In this document: positions 28,147 through 39,694 of the stretch, piece after piece
Layout: every line of letters starts with the position of its first letter
Numbering within the stretch: the stretch's first letter is position 1
NCBI GenBank assembly: GCA_037178625.1
Contig: CM074138.1
Location: 1,612,001 to 1,676,000, forward strand
Length of the DNA stretch: 64,000 nt
From: Skeletonema tropicum
Lineage: Eukaryota > Bacillariophyta > Thalassiosirophyceae > Thalassiosirales > Thalassiosiraceae
Reading direction: 5' to 3'
Position numbers and translations under genes: made by a program
The notes under the pieces: generated by a model
The model's database searches: none
What the model was told of the DNA's origin: nothing
What the model saw: only the letters and a program-made list of their open reading frames with translations

Positions 28147-28222
28147 TAATATAACAGAAATTTTAAAGTACGTCTGATTAGCCCTCTAGAGGGGCGAAAT
28201 TAGTCTGTGATTACCCTAAATG
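28128..28222. repeat. Direct repeat across the ALDH stop codon
   Basis: TGTGATTACCCTAAATGA occurs at about 28128-28145 (last codons of the ALDH gene) and again at about 28205-28222. Between them is a ~59-bp insert containing the palindrome GCCCTCTAGAGGGGC. This is compatible with a small insertion that duplicated its target, or with a local slippage duplication. Confidence 0.5.
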
Positions 28223-28361
28223 AAAATGAATATCAATGAAACAACAATTTATAATACGCTTTATGCACTTTATAAAGTCTAAAAGGAAGTTCTCTTCACC
28301 ACCAACAAAAGCGGATTCTTCGTATCTACCAACCAACCATCAGACGGCATTGACGATATCT

Positions 28362-28861
28362 NNNNNNNNNNNNNNNNNNNNNNNNNNNNNNNNNNNNNNN
28401 NNNNNNNNNNNNNNNNNNNNNNNNNNNNNNNNNNNNNNNNNNNNNNNNNNNNNNNNNNNNNNNNNNNNNNNNNNNNNNNNNNNNNNNNNNNNNNNNNNNN
28501 NNNNNNNNNNNNNNNNNNNNNNNNNNNNNNNNNNNNNNNNNNNNNNNNNNNNNNNNNNNNNNNNNNNNNNNNNNNNNNNNNNNNNNNNNNNNNNNNNNNN
28601 NNNNNNNNNNNNNNNNNNNNNNNNNNNNNNNNNNNNNNNNNNNNNNNNNNNNNNNNNNNNNNNNNNNNNNNNNNNNNNNNNNNNNNNNNNNNNNNNNNNN
28701 NNNNNNNNNNNNNNNNNNNNNNNNNNNNNNNNNNNNNNNNNNNNNNNNNNNNNNNNNNNNNNNNNNNNNNNNNNNNNNNNNNNNNNNNNNNNNNNNNNNN
28801 NNNNNNNNNNNNNNNNNNNNNNNNNNNNNNNNNNNNNNNNNNNNNNNNNNNNNNNNNNNNN
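28362..28861. other. Assembly gap (500 N)
   Basis: Exactly 500 undetermined bases. The round number suggests a fixed-length placeholder, so distances across it are unreliable. Open frames reported across it have no meaning. Confidence 0.99.
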
Positions 28862-29100
28862 TGTTCGACCGGACATACTAAGGGAGAGCTAAAAAGTAAA
28901 GACTAACTCTACTAACCATGTAAAGCGTTAGCGTACATGTAGGTAAGTTATACTTACTTAGTATGGCTAGAGCTACTCGGAAAAACAGAATCTGTCCGTG
29001 GGCGGAAGAGTTGCGCTTTTTTAAAATCGACTACTAATTCCTACGTCCATGAATTAGAAATAAGCAGCTTAAAAAATAGAGTACAAACAAGCAACTTAAA

Positions 29101-29400
29101 AAAATATGCGTACAAACCAGGCTCGAGTTACGAGTTAGCTACATACGTTATGTAGGAAGAAGGAGGAAAGGGCACAGGAAGGGGGGGTTCCACCCCCCCT
29201 TTACCCCCCCCCCAATTCAGCTTATCTCGGACAAAATGTGAGAACCCTACCTCGCTTAAAAAATATGCGTACAAACCAGGCTCGAGTTACGAGTTAGCTA
29301 CATAAGTACGTTAGGAAGAAGGAGGAAAGGGCACCGGAAGGGGGGGGTTCCACCCCCCCCCTTTACCCCCCCCAATTCAGCTTATCTCGGACAAAATGAG
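29101..29400. repeat. Two tandem units of 159 bp with G/C runs
   Basis: AAAATATGCGTACAAACCAG starts units at 29101 and 29260 (period 159). Each unit holds GGCTCGAGTTACGAGTTAGC, then GGAAGGGGGGGTTCCACC with long C-runs, then CAATTCAGCTTATCTCGG. GTGAGAACCCTACCTCG (29238-29254) is the exact inverted complement of 29416-29432. The units lie about 350 bp upstream of the Helitron coding region and may be part of the element's 5' portion. Confidence 0.75.
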
Positions 29401-29415
29401 AAGCCTACTTAAGTA

Positions 29416-29600
29416 CGAGGTAGGGTTCTCACCCTTTGTTTTTGTTTTGATTCTGGGTTCTGCTACCTTTTTACAAGTGGTACATCAACTTTTTTCAAAT
29501 TGAGTTTTTAGGACTTTAAGTCAAACCTAAGTCCACAATAACTTCAATTCCAAATCGTGCAACCCCAGCCCAAGTGTCAATATCTCAGAGGCCCCCCAAT
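29416..29600 (+). repeat. Dispersed repeat, third copy (diverged)
   Basis: It shares GGTAGGGTTCTCACCCTTTG, TTTTGATTCTGGG, CTGCTACC, TTTTTTCAAATTGAGTTTTT, GGACTT and CAAACCTAAGTCCAC, in the same order, with the inverted repeats at 43342-43649 and 53282-53590. It is in the same orientation as the 43-kb copy but more diverged. This shows that the 308-bp sequence belongs to a dispersed family. Confidence 0.65.
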
Positions 29601-29750
29601 TCAACTTTAGCTGATACGTGGTGACCACACGAATCTAAGTGATATTAGGCTCATCCTCTCAAATCTGGATGCAAGTGTGTCCATAAAATCATTTGAAACA
29701 TTCTCTCCTCGTGATTGCTATTTCAGGTTCAGCATAGTACTATTACTATT

Positions 29751-32700
29751 ATGACAAGACTTAATCTTTTGTTACTAGCAATACTCTGTTGTGTGTGTCC
29801 ATCTCCGTTTGATTCCAATGCCAATGAAAATCGCATTCGCGTCAACGTAGAGACATCAAACACACACACAAATGTGGCTACTATAATACCTTCTGACACG
29901 ATGTGCGCTGTCATCGATTCAGGGTTCCGCAATGAACCCTTGTCTGCTGATGTTCGTCTTCCTGTTTGCCCTAGGACAGAGACGAGTTACAAGATTGATG
30001 CCAAGAAAAGAGATATCAGAAGCAACTCATCCTTGGTGGTATTCAAAAGACTGCTTTACGAAATTGTGGCTGCGGCAGTTTCACTCCATATAACAACAAT
30101 GCTCCCCAAAAGAGCTACCCAGCGCCCACCAAAGCGCATCAAAAAGCGCTGGCCTGGACTGAAAAGAAACAAGTGGAGGGACATGGCACTAACTTTCTCC
30201 AAGAACAATGCTTTGCGATCCAATCGGAACAGCTACTCCATCGCCGATTTCCTTGAATTGGTCGGTTGCTCTCTAAGGGCTGCTGCAGTTGGTTATGTGG
30301 CGAATGCCATCATCCTCGCGAGGTATAGTGTTGCGATATCTGTTTTCTGGACGCAGTACACTCTCGCCTGCACAGGATATTATTCCCGCTGTTTCTGGCG
30401 CAAGAAGATCATGCAGTTCAGGCGTATGCAATTGCAATGGCGCCTATTCCTCCTCCTCGCGAGAACTATCTCTATCTCTTTCGCCATACAACAAGTCATG
30501 TGCGATGTGAGATCAGAAACGGAAAGCAGCCGCAGCAGAAATCATAGAACTCGATCAAGGAATCCATCCAATACCCCCTGGAAAAGGATTCTTTGTTTAT
30601 TGATCCTTTTGGGCCATCCCCTCTATGTCGCAGAGCCAAATGATCGATCTGTACCTTGCGGCGAATTGTCGGTGCTGAATGTTCTTGCAGCAACTTTCAA
30701 AGATGTTGTTGCGTCGAGAATAGGTGCCATCATTGCTGGTGCTATTTCTGCTGGTTGGTGTTTATATTGGCAATTTCCTTCTTTGAAACAAGCACAAGCA
30801 CACCTCAAGGACATCTGCACTGATGATTGTTATGATGGTGCAAAACATAAACACTCATTGCCGCTCCCATCATCAAGAGGAGTTTGCCTGAAGAATTCAC
30901 GTGGCATGATGTCATCGAGGCTTCTTCAAATGTTAATCATCCTGAGTCTCCCTACGCTCGTCACTGCGCCGAATAGTAAGTCAGTAGGGAGTTCCTTTCA
31001 AGCACCCGCCGCAGTTGCTGTTGTTGGATTAGGCGCCGCAGCAGCTGCTTCTCGTGTAGTATATGACCCTCATCGCACTCGCAAATGGACTGGGAAGGAG
31101 AGTGAATTGGAGAGGCAATGCACGTCGTGTGGTGTAGCATATTTAACACCCCCGAAGCATGAATCGGAGCAGCAGCAGGCTGTGAGACGGAAGAGCATGG
31201 TAGAGGAGTGTGGGAGGATACGAAAAAATCGAAACGCTAGGATTAAAAAAAATCGAAGTCGAATTAAAGCTGAAGAGAAGCTGAAGAAGCTCTGTTGTGA
31301 GAATGATGTCACATACATACCGCCTCCTCCTGACGAATCCGCAAGGCAACAAGAGAATAGACGGCGGAATCTAATAAGGGCGTGTGACGATGAGCTGAGG
31401 AGCAACAGGGCAGCTGATACGAAAAAGCGGCGGAGAGCAGGGACACCCCAGCGACGCGCAGCTCAACTCCACGCAGATGCCTCGCGAAAACGTGAGGAAC
31501 GGAAAAACGAGACTCCCCAGCAGAAGAAACGGCGGCAGCAGGACGATAATGAAAGGCGAAAGAGGAGGAACGAAGCAACCGAAGCCAACAAGGTCGAACA
31601 TTATGCCTATTGCGAGGATGACGACATCTTCATCAATGGTGAAGTGCCTTACATCGAAGTGAACTTGGATGGTGCAAACAAGGCACGAGAGCTGCTGTTA
31701 CGTACAAATACAAAAAATGGTGACAGCTGCAATTGCGATGGCTGCCACCGAGCCATTGGGTGCAGTGTGTGTGATGAATTCATTATTGGAACGGAGGAGC
31801 TGTGTTGGATCACGAAGGAAGAACTTCTAGAGCACAAAGACCGACTTGGAGTAGAGGCGTACCAAGAATATTATCATGGAGGACAGGAAATTGACCAAGA
31901 GCTCAAACAACAGTACGAAATTAGTGGTATGGAAGGCATGCTCCTCTCGAGGCGCTTCGGTAAAGATGATGCTAGTGAATTCATGATCTGTTCAAGCTGT
32001 AAAGCCTCCCTAAGGACCAAGAGCGAATCCCCTCCAAAACACTCGATTGCCAATGGCTTCTTGATCGGAACCATACCTACAACCATCGCGTTTGAACAAG
32101 ATGGAGAGATGAAAAGCTTGAAGACGACAAAAGAAGTCCACGACGAGCACGGAAAGCCCATTCCTAATCAGACGGTGAGCTTAGTGACGAGTGTTATGGC
32201 TGCTGCCATTTCTCCCACTCGTCCTTACGCTTATATATTCTCTTACCGAGGAGGCAGGCATCAGAGCCTGATCGGAAATTTTCAGTTCTTTGAGACAGAT
32301 CAGGCGAAGGTTGCAGGTGCATTAAATTGTCTACACCAATCAGGTGTTGCGTCAAATATTTATGTGGTTTTGAATGGGAGGATGACACCAACCCAAAAAG
32401 ACATTGTTCGAAAGAAGGCAGAGCTGGACACAAGGCTTTATTTTGGCTTGCTTCACTGGTTCAAGGAACACCACCCCGCATTCAGGGACTTGGTAATAGA
32501 GGATGAAAGTTCAGCTGTAAATATTGAGTTGGTAGAAGACCCTGATTCCGATTCAAACACGGATATACCTGGGGACCCCGCAAAAGAGAATAAGGAAGAA
32601 GGTGCTACATTTTACTTTTCTGGTGGAGGGGAACCAACAACAGACACAAGTGTGTACAAAACGAGTAGGGAACTTGTGATGGCCATTCTGAAAGATCACT

Positions 32701-35700
32701 CGGCGCCAACGCTTGCTATACACGGGGGCAATTATGCCAGTCATTTGGATGTAATGAAGTTGGAGAGTGTGTTTCCTACTGTATTCCCATTTGGAAGTGG
32801 AGGGCCAACTCTAGAACGCCGGAATAAGATTTCTGATGAGGAAATAATTCGGCATTATCTAAAGTTGTCCCTGCCTCAGTTCATGGAAAGTGAATTCGTG
32901 CTTGTCGCAAACTTTTTACTTGGGCGGATATTATCGTTTAAGAGCGCCGTGATGAAATGTAGGCCACTGGTTAACGAGCATGGTGAAGCAGTTGGTGATG
33001 AAATCGGCAAAATGACCATCGAGGAAATTGAAGAAGCAATCAACGAGGAGCATGCCAACAAGAAAAGTACTAGTACAGCCAGCAAGTTTCTCAAGGCTGT
33101 GAGCGCATCTTGCCGCCATTTGGGCATGAATGAAGAAGCTGCAAAGAGCGCTCGGCGGAAGTGCTTTGCCCTTCAGGACTTCTTCGGGATGCACTCTCTC
33201 TTTGTAACAATAACGATTGACGATGAGTGTAGCTTCAGAGTGCGACTATACCCATATGCGGATGCCAATGGCGAAGGAGTAAGTCCTCTGCTTTGTAATG
33301 TAACTTGTAGTGGCAGATTGATGTTATTAGGGTAAACACTCATCTTTCTCTTTTTCCTTTGGGCGTGTCTCCAACATAGACGTCAATGCCTCCACTGGAC
33401 TCGTCCGATGCAGAATGCTTAGCTGATCTGACGTTACGGCGAAGAATCCGACGAAAATATCCTGGAGCCTGTTCTCTAGAGTTTCAGGGTGCGATGCAGA
33501 TAGCTTTAGAGTGCTTGTTTGGCTGGGAACCGCAGAAGCAGAGGGGGAAAAGGATGTTGTTTGGAGTGATGGAGGCTTATTGCAGAGCCGACGAGGAGCA
33601 AGGAAGGGGGTCACTCCATTCCCACTGGCTTGTGTGGATAAAGCACTTTGGCCAATTGAGACGCCTGCTGTTTGCCAAAGATAAGAATACAAGAGAACTC
33701 GCAAGAGCTAGCTATATCGCATACGTGAACAAGATAATGTGCGCTCGTCAATGTGATTTTGAAGTCGAGGTTACGCACACATGTCGTGGAACAGACGACA
33801 AGAAGGGGCCTGTGAATGAAATCTTCCAGAATTGCTGTCCCAGCATACTCAGAGAAGCTAGGCACGAGGAAGGTTGCAAAAATATAAAAGGACGCGTGAT
33901 GCAATGCAAATCGTGTGGCAAATGCGAGGCCACCACCGATGTTACCACAGAGGTGCTGAAGAACCTTCAGCAAGGATCCTCCGCGAACTCATTAAATTAT
34001 CCGCTTTCCAGTGAAAGGCTGGACATTGCCGCTTATCGTACCATGTATGATGTGCCAGATGTCAATGGCTCGGATCCTGATTCGATATCGAGGTATATCC
34101 TTTTGAACGAACGATTTAATCAACATGCAACGAAACATGCTTCTTCTTGTTTTAAGAAAGGGTGTGAGTGCCGTTTCCTGTTTCCCTTTCTGGCGACTTC
34201 TGGGAATGAGCTTGATATTCTTGTAACCGACGTGATGAAAGATCTGATTCTTTTGTGGCAAGAAAAGAGGGCGGAAGAAGAAGAACTTGATGAATGGGGG
34301 CAGTGTCATTGGTCAGAAGAGGAAATCGATGAAAGATTAAAAAGATCAGTCGAGCGCCTGTCCGAGGCCAATTCTAGAAGTTCTTTCGATGTCGAGAATC
34401 TCATCCAGGAAGTTGCTGCCGTGGCTAAATCGATCGAAGACGCAGCTGATGAGACTAACACGGCTACCTTGCACGACTTGTCCAAGGATGCTGCTGTCGT
34501 GAATAACCTGGCCAAGGAAGTGGCAAAGAACAAAGGGACACGGGTGTATGATGGGAATACGCCGATTGAGGTGATGCGGCACACGTTGGATGGTGGTACG
34601 TGCAGAGAAAACAGGTTCGTTGTCGAAATTCAGCGTCCTCAGGGGTGCCAATTTATGAACGTTTACAATCGAGTGCTGTCCCATATATTCACTTGCAACA
34701 CAAACATTGCGATCGGCGATTCGGGGCAAACTTGGTACCAGACACTTTACAACTGCAAAAATACGCAGTCTGATGACAGAGAACCGAGGGATGTTGTTGC
34801 TAAGAGTGTCATCAGGCGATTAGTCAGGGCACAACGTGAGAGAGAAGAACGCGAACAGTCAGGGGAGGGGACCAAAGAAGAAGAAAAGGAAACAAATACT
34901 TGGGTTGAGGGCCTGTCTCGAGTTTTATCGGGAATCAACGCGGCGACGTCGCGGAATGTAATTAGTGCTCCGATGAGCCACAACCTTGCGTCTAATAAAG
35001 GATCGAGATTTCATTTCTCTCATGACTTTGCGGAGTTGCTCGTGGGTCAGTTAGCAGAAGTTTTGGAGAATGGAAGCGATGAGGTCAGCGCCATAGTTCG
35101 GATATGCAAGGAGGGTCGCAATGAGGTGACACAATGGAAGGACATATCTGCCAATGACTACATTTATCGGCCCAGAGACTTGGAAGCTCTCTGCTTTTAC
35201 CAGCAATCAATGTATTACGCAAAGGGGTACAAAAAGGATGGTCTGTCCAATGATGCCGGAGCCGAAACAAAACAAATGGCATTTGAAAAAGGTCACCCTG
35301 GCGTGAACTTCGCTTATCTGAGCAAGCTGAAACGTGTCAGGATCCCAAACGTGTCGCTACCCGATGGTAGCCTGTGCCGCATCGAAGAACTTCGCGTCAA
35401 CGACGATGCACCAAGCGAAGAGGTGAAAAAGAAACGAGAGAATTATGCAAAGATGGCTCTTTTGATGTTCTGCCCCTTTCGTGGGGAAAATGGATTAGAC
35501 GTTTTGAAGGGGGAACGGACCGAAGGGAATAGTTACTGGAACAGATTCAATGCGTTCCGCATCGAGTACTATAGGCAGATGGGCCGTCTTTCTTATAAAG
35601 AAAAATGCGAGACGGAGTTCCTGCTACCGCCGAGTGCTATTGACATCAAAGACGACAAAAGCTTGTTATCGAAACAGTATTTGTATCTGAATGAGGACGG

Positions 35701-38074
35701 CAATGAAACTGGGCCCGCTTTCTGGGTTAAAGGATTTGATATTTTACAGAACAACGAGGACAGAATGAGTATGGAACAATGTCAAGGCCGCGCTACAGAC
35801 GTAATTTCGGATCTTGCACCTTTCCCAGAGAAATACGCTGAAAGGGATGCACGGGATGACTCGGAGGAGCAGAATGACAATCTAGTAAAAGATATCGCCT
35901 TTTACTGTGCACAATACGAAAATGGGGAGGAGGGAGAAGAATACGAGAATTTTGTCCGCGCCTACACTCACAAAAGGCTCCTTGATCCGACCAACATTAC
36001 CCATACCCGTCTCGTGGAAGCCCGTCTTGCATCGTCGTCGCCAGATGAATCAATCATCTCCAGCTCGACCAATAATACTGCTATCTCTGGGAATGATATT
36101 GGTGCATCTACCACTACCAGCACCGCTACCCCCACAGTATCAAATGATCGAAAGTCCGAGGAGACAGAGAGGGGATCATACCCCACTATCATACAGCTGA
36201 TCAAGGGTTCACTCCTGGGTGGAGGGAATTACGATGATGTTTACTCCACAGATGAATCCGACTGCAATATGAACATTCCTGTTCCGGATTCGCCGCATGA
36301 GCAAGGATGTGCCGGGGAGGACAAACCTCAACAGGTTTCAGTTCCTACACTCGAAGGTGTTGCTCGTGCTGTCCTGCGGGATGAAAAGAAACGCCTCGAC
36401 GAGAAACAATACATCATGTACGAAGTGATTGCCTGTTCATTCTTGCTTGGTTTATTGACGCAAGACGAAGACGGCTCAACGTTACTAGGGGGACTATGGA
36501 CCGCAATCGGGAAAGATACCATGAATGACATCGAGGCATTGAAGCAGGAATTACGAGAGAGGGGAGGAAGAGAGCAGCTGCTCATGTTTGTGACGGGATT
36601 TGCCGGAGCAGGTAAAAGCACCGCAATCAAGATTGCACAGAAGTTTTGCTACGAATTTTGCAAGGCTACGTCTATCATGTGGGCGGATAATACATTTCTG
36701 TTTACGGCCTACACTGGATCAGCTGCTGCTGCGTTTGGGGGGGTCACCACAGTGAAGGCAACCTACATCGCCAAACAGGGCAGCACTCCACACCTGAGCG
36801 CTGACGAGGAGAAGGCGTTTGAGGGTGTCCGCATCCTCATAATCGACGAGGTGTCATTCCTGAAAGATGACGAGCTTTTGAAGCTTGACAGGACTTTGCA
36901 GAGGATTGGTAATAATCGCCAACCATTTGGAGGGTATAGCATCATATTTGCTGGAGACTTTCAACAAAACGAGCCTATTCAAATGAAAGCATCGCAAAAG
37001 TTATGGCACCCCACATCCTCGAGACATTTTGAGAACAACATCAACTGCGCCATCATCCTGGATGGTCTCCACCGATTTAAAGACGATGAAGCATATGGAC
37101 GCATTCTGCAGAGATTGTGTAGAGGTGAAATGACACAGGATGACGTGGATAAAATCAACAAGAGATACGTTGGTGACGATGGTATTAAATTACCCAAGCA
37201 ATTCGATGGCGATACCTGCTACGCTTGTGAGACCAATAAGCAAAGAAATGCAATAACAGCGGCCATATTTCAAGAGCATCTTAGGCAAACACACCCACAA
37301 GCTGGCGACGACGACGATCCCCCCCATCACACTATCATTATAAAAGGCCTCATAGAATCACTAACTTCGTCGGATGCAAAAGTTGGTACGCTGCGCCAGA
37401 GAATAATTGAACTCGGAGATACAGACGTGAGACAGGGAAAGAAATTGATAAGTCCGCATCTTTGTTGTTATATTGGCGCATATTTCATGTGCAATTCAAA
37501 CGATAATCTGAAGGAACAAGGAACGGGTAACGGAACCCAGGCTCGACTAGTTCGGGTGAAATTGAGAGACAACCCAATTAGCTATGGGTGCGAAGTGTGG
37601 GACGGAAGAAAGGTCTGGACTGTCTGCGCATCGGACGTGGAATTTGCCGAGTTCGAACACTATCCCAGAAAAGGTGATTCGCCAAGATATTTCAAACTCA
37701 AGCCCAAAAAGGTCACTGCCACAGCGCACGTAACCCCCCATGACATGACGAAAGAGACAATACCGATGGCGTGTGGTGTGACTCAACTTCCGGTGAATGC
37801 AAGCGACGCCATTACAGGCCACAAACTCCAAGGTCTGACGAAAGACAATGTCATTGTCTGCTCCTGGAACAGGTCCACTAACTGGATATACGTTATTCTT
37901 TCTCGGGTTCGGACTCTAACAGGCCTATATTTGTTCCGAAGACTTAAGCTCCGTGATATCAAACCACCATCACGAGACTACATGGCCTTTCTCGACCGAA
38001 TGAGAGGTCTCCAACAAATTGATTTTGACAGGGCGAGGAGACGAGGACGTCTTGAAGATGTAAATGTAGTGTAG
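29751..38074 (+). CDS. Helitron replicase-helicase (Rep/Pif1-like) with an intron
   Basis: Two exons: 29751-33278 and 33380-38074, joined in phase 0 across a 101-bp GTAAGT...CATAG intron, about 2740 aa. In order: an N-terminal ~430 residues with several hydrophobic helices (e.g. ASRIGAIIAGAISAGWCLYW); a Lys/Arg-rich charged region; Cys pairs (CNCDGCHRAIGCSVC; ICSSCKASL) leading to IANGFLIGTIP, typical of the Helitron N-terminal region; the Helitron Rep part with HUH motif SLHSHWLVW (about 33613-33640) and Tyr motif YIAYVNK; and a Pif1-like helicase with Walker A GFAGAGKST (about 36595-36621), Walker B ILIIDEVSF, IFAGDFQQNEP, AITGHKLQGLTKDNV and YVILSRVRT. It drives rolling-circle transposition. 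The frame is intact, so the element could be active or recent. Its termini (5' TC, 3' hairpin-CTRR) were not located. An AG acceptor just upstream of 29751 leaves room for an earlier exon. Confidence 0.88.
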
Positions 38075-38239
38075 ACTCAGGGTAATACATAGCCTTGATG
38101 TGTTTGAATAAAGCAAGTATATATACTACCTGTATGTATGCATATCTATAATCCAAGCGAAATTGATTTTGTCTACAAGGTTGTTTATGTCTATAGGGTT
38201 GTTTTGTCTCAATTCTATTGTAATCCTTCTTCTGCCCCC

Positions 38240-38665
38240 TCAAAACTCCCCAGAGCCAGGGTGTGTCATACTTTCAGTGACTCCTGTGTCGGAGACTATC
38301 TTCGCGAAGAGTGAACCATTTGATATCAACGTAATCGTTTCCTTTAGATTAATCAGACGCCTTGACAACCCACTTGTCCCTTCTTCATCTGTATTTATCA
38401 ATGAGGCATCCGCAGCCTCTAATTGCATGCGGCATTTGTCAATACCTAGAACAAGTCGATACAGATTACAAGGACGTATGTCATCAATCTTTGCGACTTT
38501 CCTACAGATAGGGCAGCTTAGGCTCTTCGATAACCATAGCTCTAAGCAAGAATTGCAAAACTCGTGTCCGCATTTATCCAGATGCACAGCGTCATTGAAC
38601 ACATCAAGGCAGATGGGGCAGATAAGCCTCTTCAGGAGGGGGTCATCGAATTCATTATTCGTCAT
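38240..38665 (-). CDS. RING-finger protein (probable E3 ubiquitin ligase)
   Basis: 141 aa from ATG 38665. Near the N-terminus is a complete C3HC4 RING: CPICLDVFNDAVHLDKCGHE, then FCNSCLELWLSKSLSCPICR. The remaining ~80 residues are helical without a known domain. RING-HC proteins recruit E2 enzymes. It lies tail-to-tail with the Helitron ORF only 165 bp away and has no intron, so it may be a host gene fragment captured by the Helitron or an unrelated neighbour. Confidence 0.85.
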   Translation of the reverse strand: MTNNEFDDPLLKRLICPICLDVFNDAVHLDKCGHEFCNSCLELWLSKSLSCPICRKVAKIDDIRPCNLYRLVLGIDKCRMQLEAADASLINTDEEGTSGLSRRLINLKETITLISNGSLFAKIVSDTGVTESMTHPGSGEF

Positions 38666-39694
38666 GGATGGATATGGTAAATTCAATTAATGTAGTAACG
38701 CACTCTGGACATCACCAGTTAATATGTGGAACAAGTGACTGTTCAAGATCTATCTAATGCTACAATTATTTGGTAGGCTCTGATTTTTTATGCTGCATAT
38801 CAGAAATTTAAGTACGTCAGGTGTGCCCTCTCTTGAAGGGGCTACTTGCTGTGTGTGCGCTGCCGTTGGTGTTCTCTTCAGTTCTCAGGTGAGGCCTAAT
38901 CAAGATCGGCTTGTCAACTGAGTACCGATTCCCTTTATCGGCGAGAAACGGTGTCAAGGTGTCAGCTTATGTAGCCCCACACACGATTGATGAGAAGGGG
39001 TACTTGAAGCTCAGCTCAAGCAAACATGACACCCCCACATAGATACTGTTCGTTTGCTTTCAGCTTGCAAGTTTTTTTTCAGTATCATGATTATGGTGGC
39101 AAGTAAGGTATCGATGAGATCCTAATGGCCAAGGGATGACGATTACCACTGCAAGGAAGTTCTAAATCCTTCTAGTTACTGTGTTATTGAGGGTCGTAGG
39201 AAGCCATTTTTCACCATGGTCTGGGTCCATTATGGATGGTTGATGGCCGGTGAGTACCGCATGTACGTAGGAAGTAGTATGATATGAAACGGTACTGGGT
39301 TTTTATCCGAAGCCACACACAATTGACTCGACTTCAAAAACTTCAAGTTGGAGGAGGTTGCTTAATTGTGCGACGCTTAGCACTTTTGCTACCCACATAA
39401 ACACAAACGGCGGGCAGATCAAAACACAGAGGAAGAACTGACGCGCGTTTTAAAAAAATAACGGAGTCAAAACTCCCACGAGAAAAAAAGTTAAGCGTCG
39501 CACAAAATAGGTACTTGCAAACTGAAAGCAAACGAACAGTAGAGTGTTTAGCCGCCGGATTGGAAAGACGCCGAGCAATGCAGGTGAAAGGGGTTTCATA
39601 AATATATCTACTTAGAGGAGTAAACTTACACTGCAGGAAATCAACAAGTCCATACAAAAATAAAAGCTGGTGATCTGAAAAATTGTATGGTAGC
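38666..39694. other. Intergenic region with MITE
   Basis: About 1 kb, half of it occupied by the element at 39045-39540. CAGAAATTTAAGTACGTC followed by GCCCTCTCTTGAAGGGGC (about 38803-38838) resembles a segment at about 28157-28195. No gene is supported. Confidence 0.45.
39045..39540. mobile_element. MITE-like element, 496 bp, 28-bp TIRs
   Basis: The terminal inverted repeats at 39045-39072 and 39513-39540 match at 27 of 28 positions (starting ACTGTTCGTTTGCTTTCAG). A second, internal inverted pair, TTGTGCGACGCTTA (39366-39379) and its exact complement (39492-39505), lies near the right end. It encodes nothing. No clear target duplication was seen. It sits about 155 bp upstream of the gene at 39695. 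Confidence 0.65.

Noticed and set aside
28236..28892. Open frames spanning the N block
   Set aside because: They exist only because undetermined bases contain no stops.
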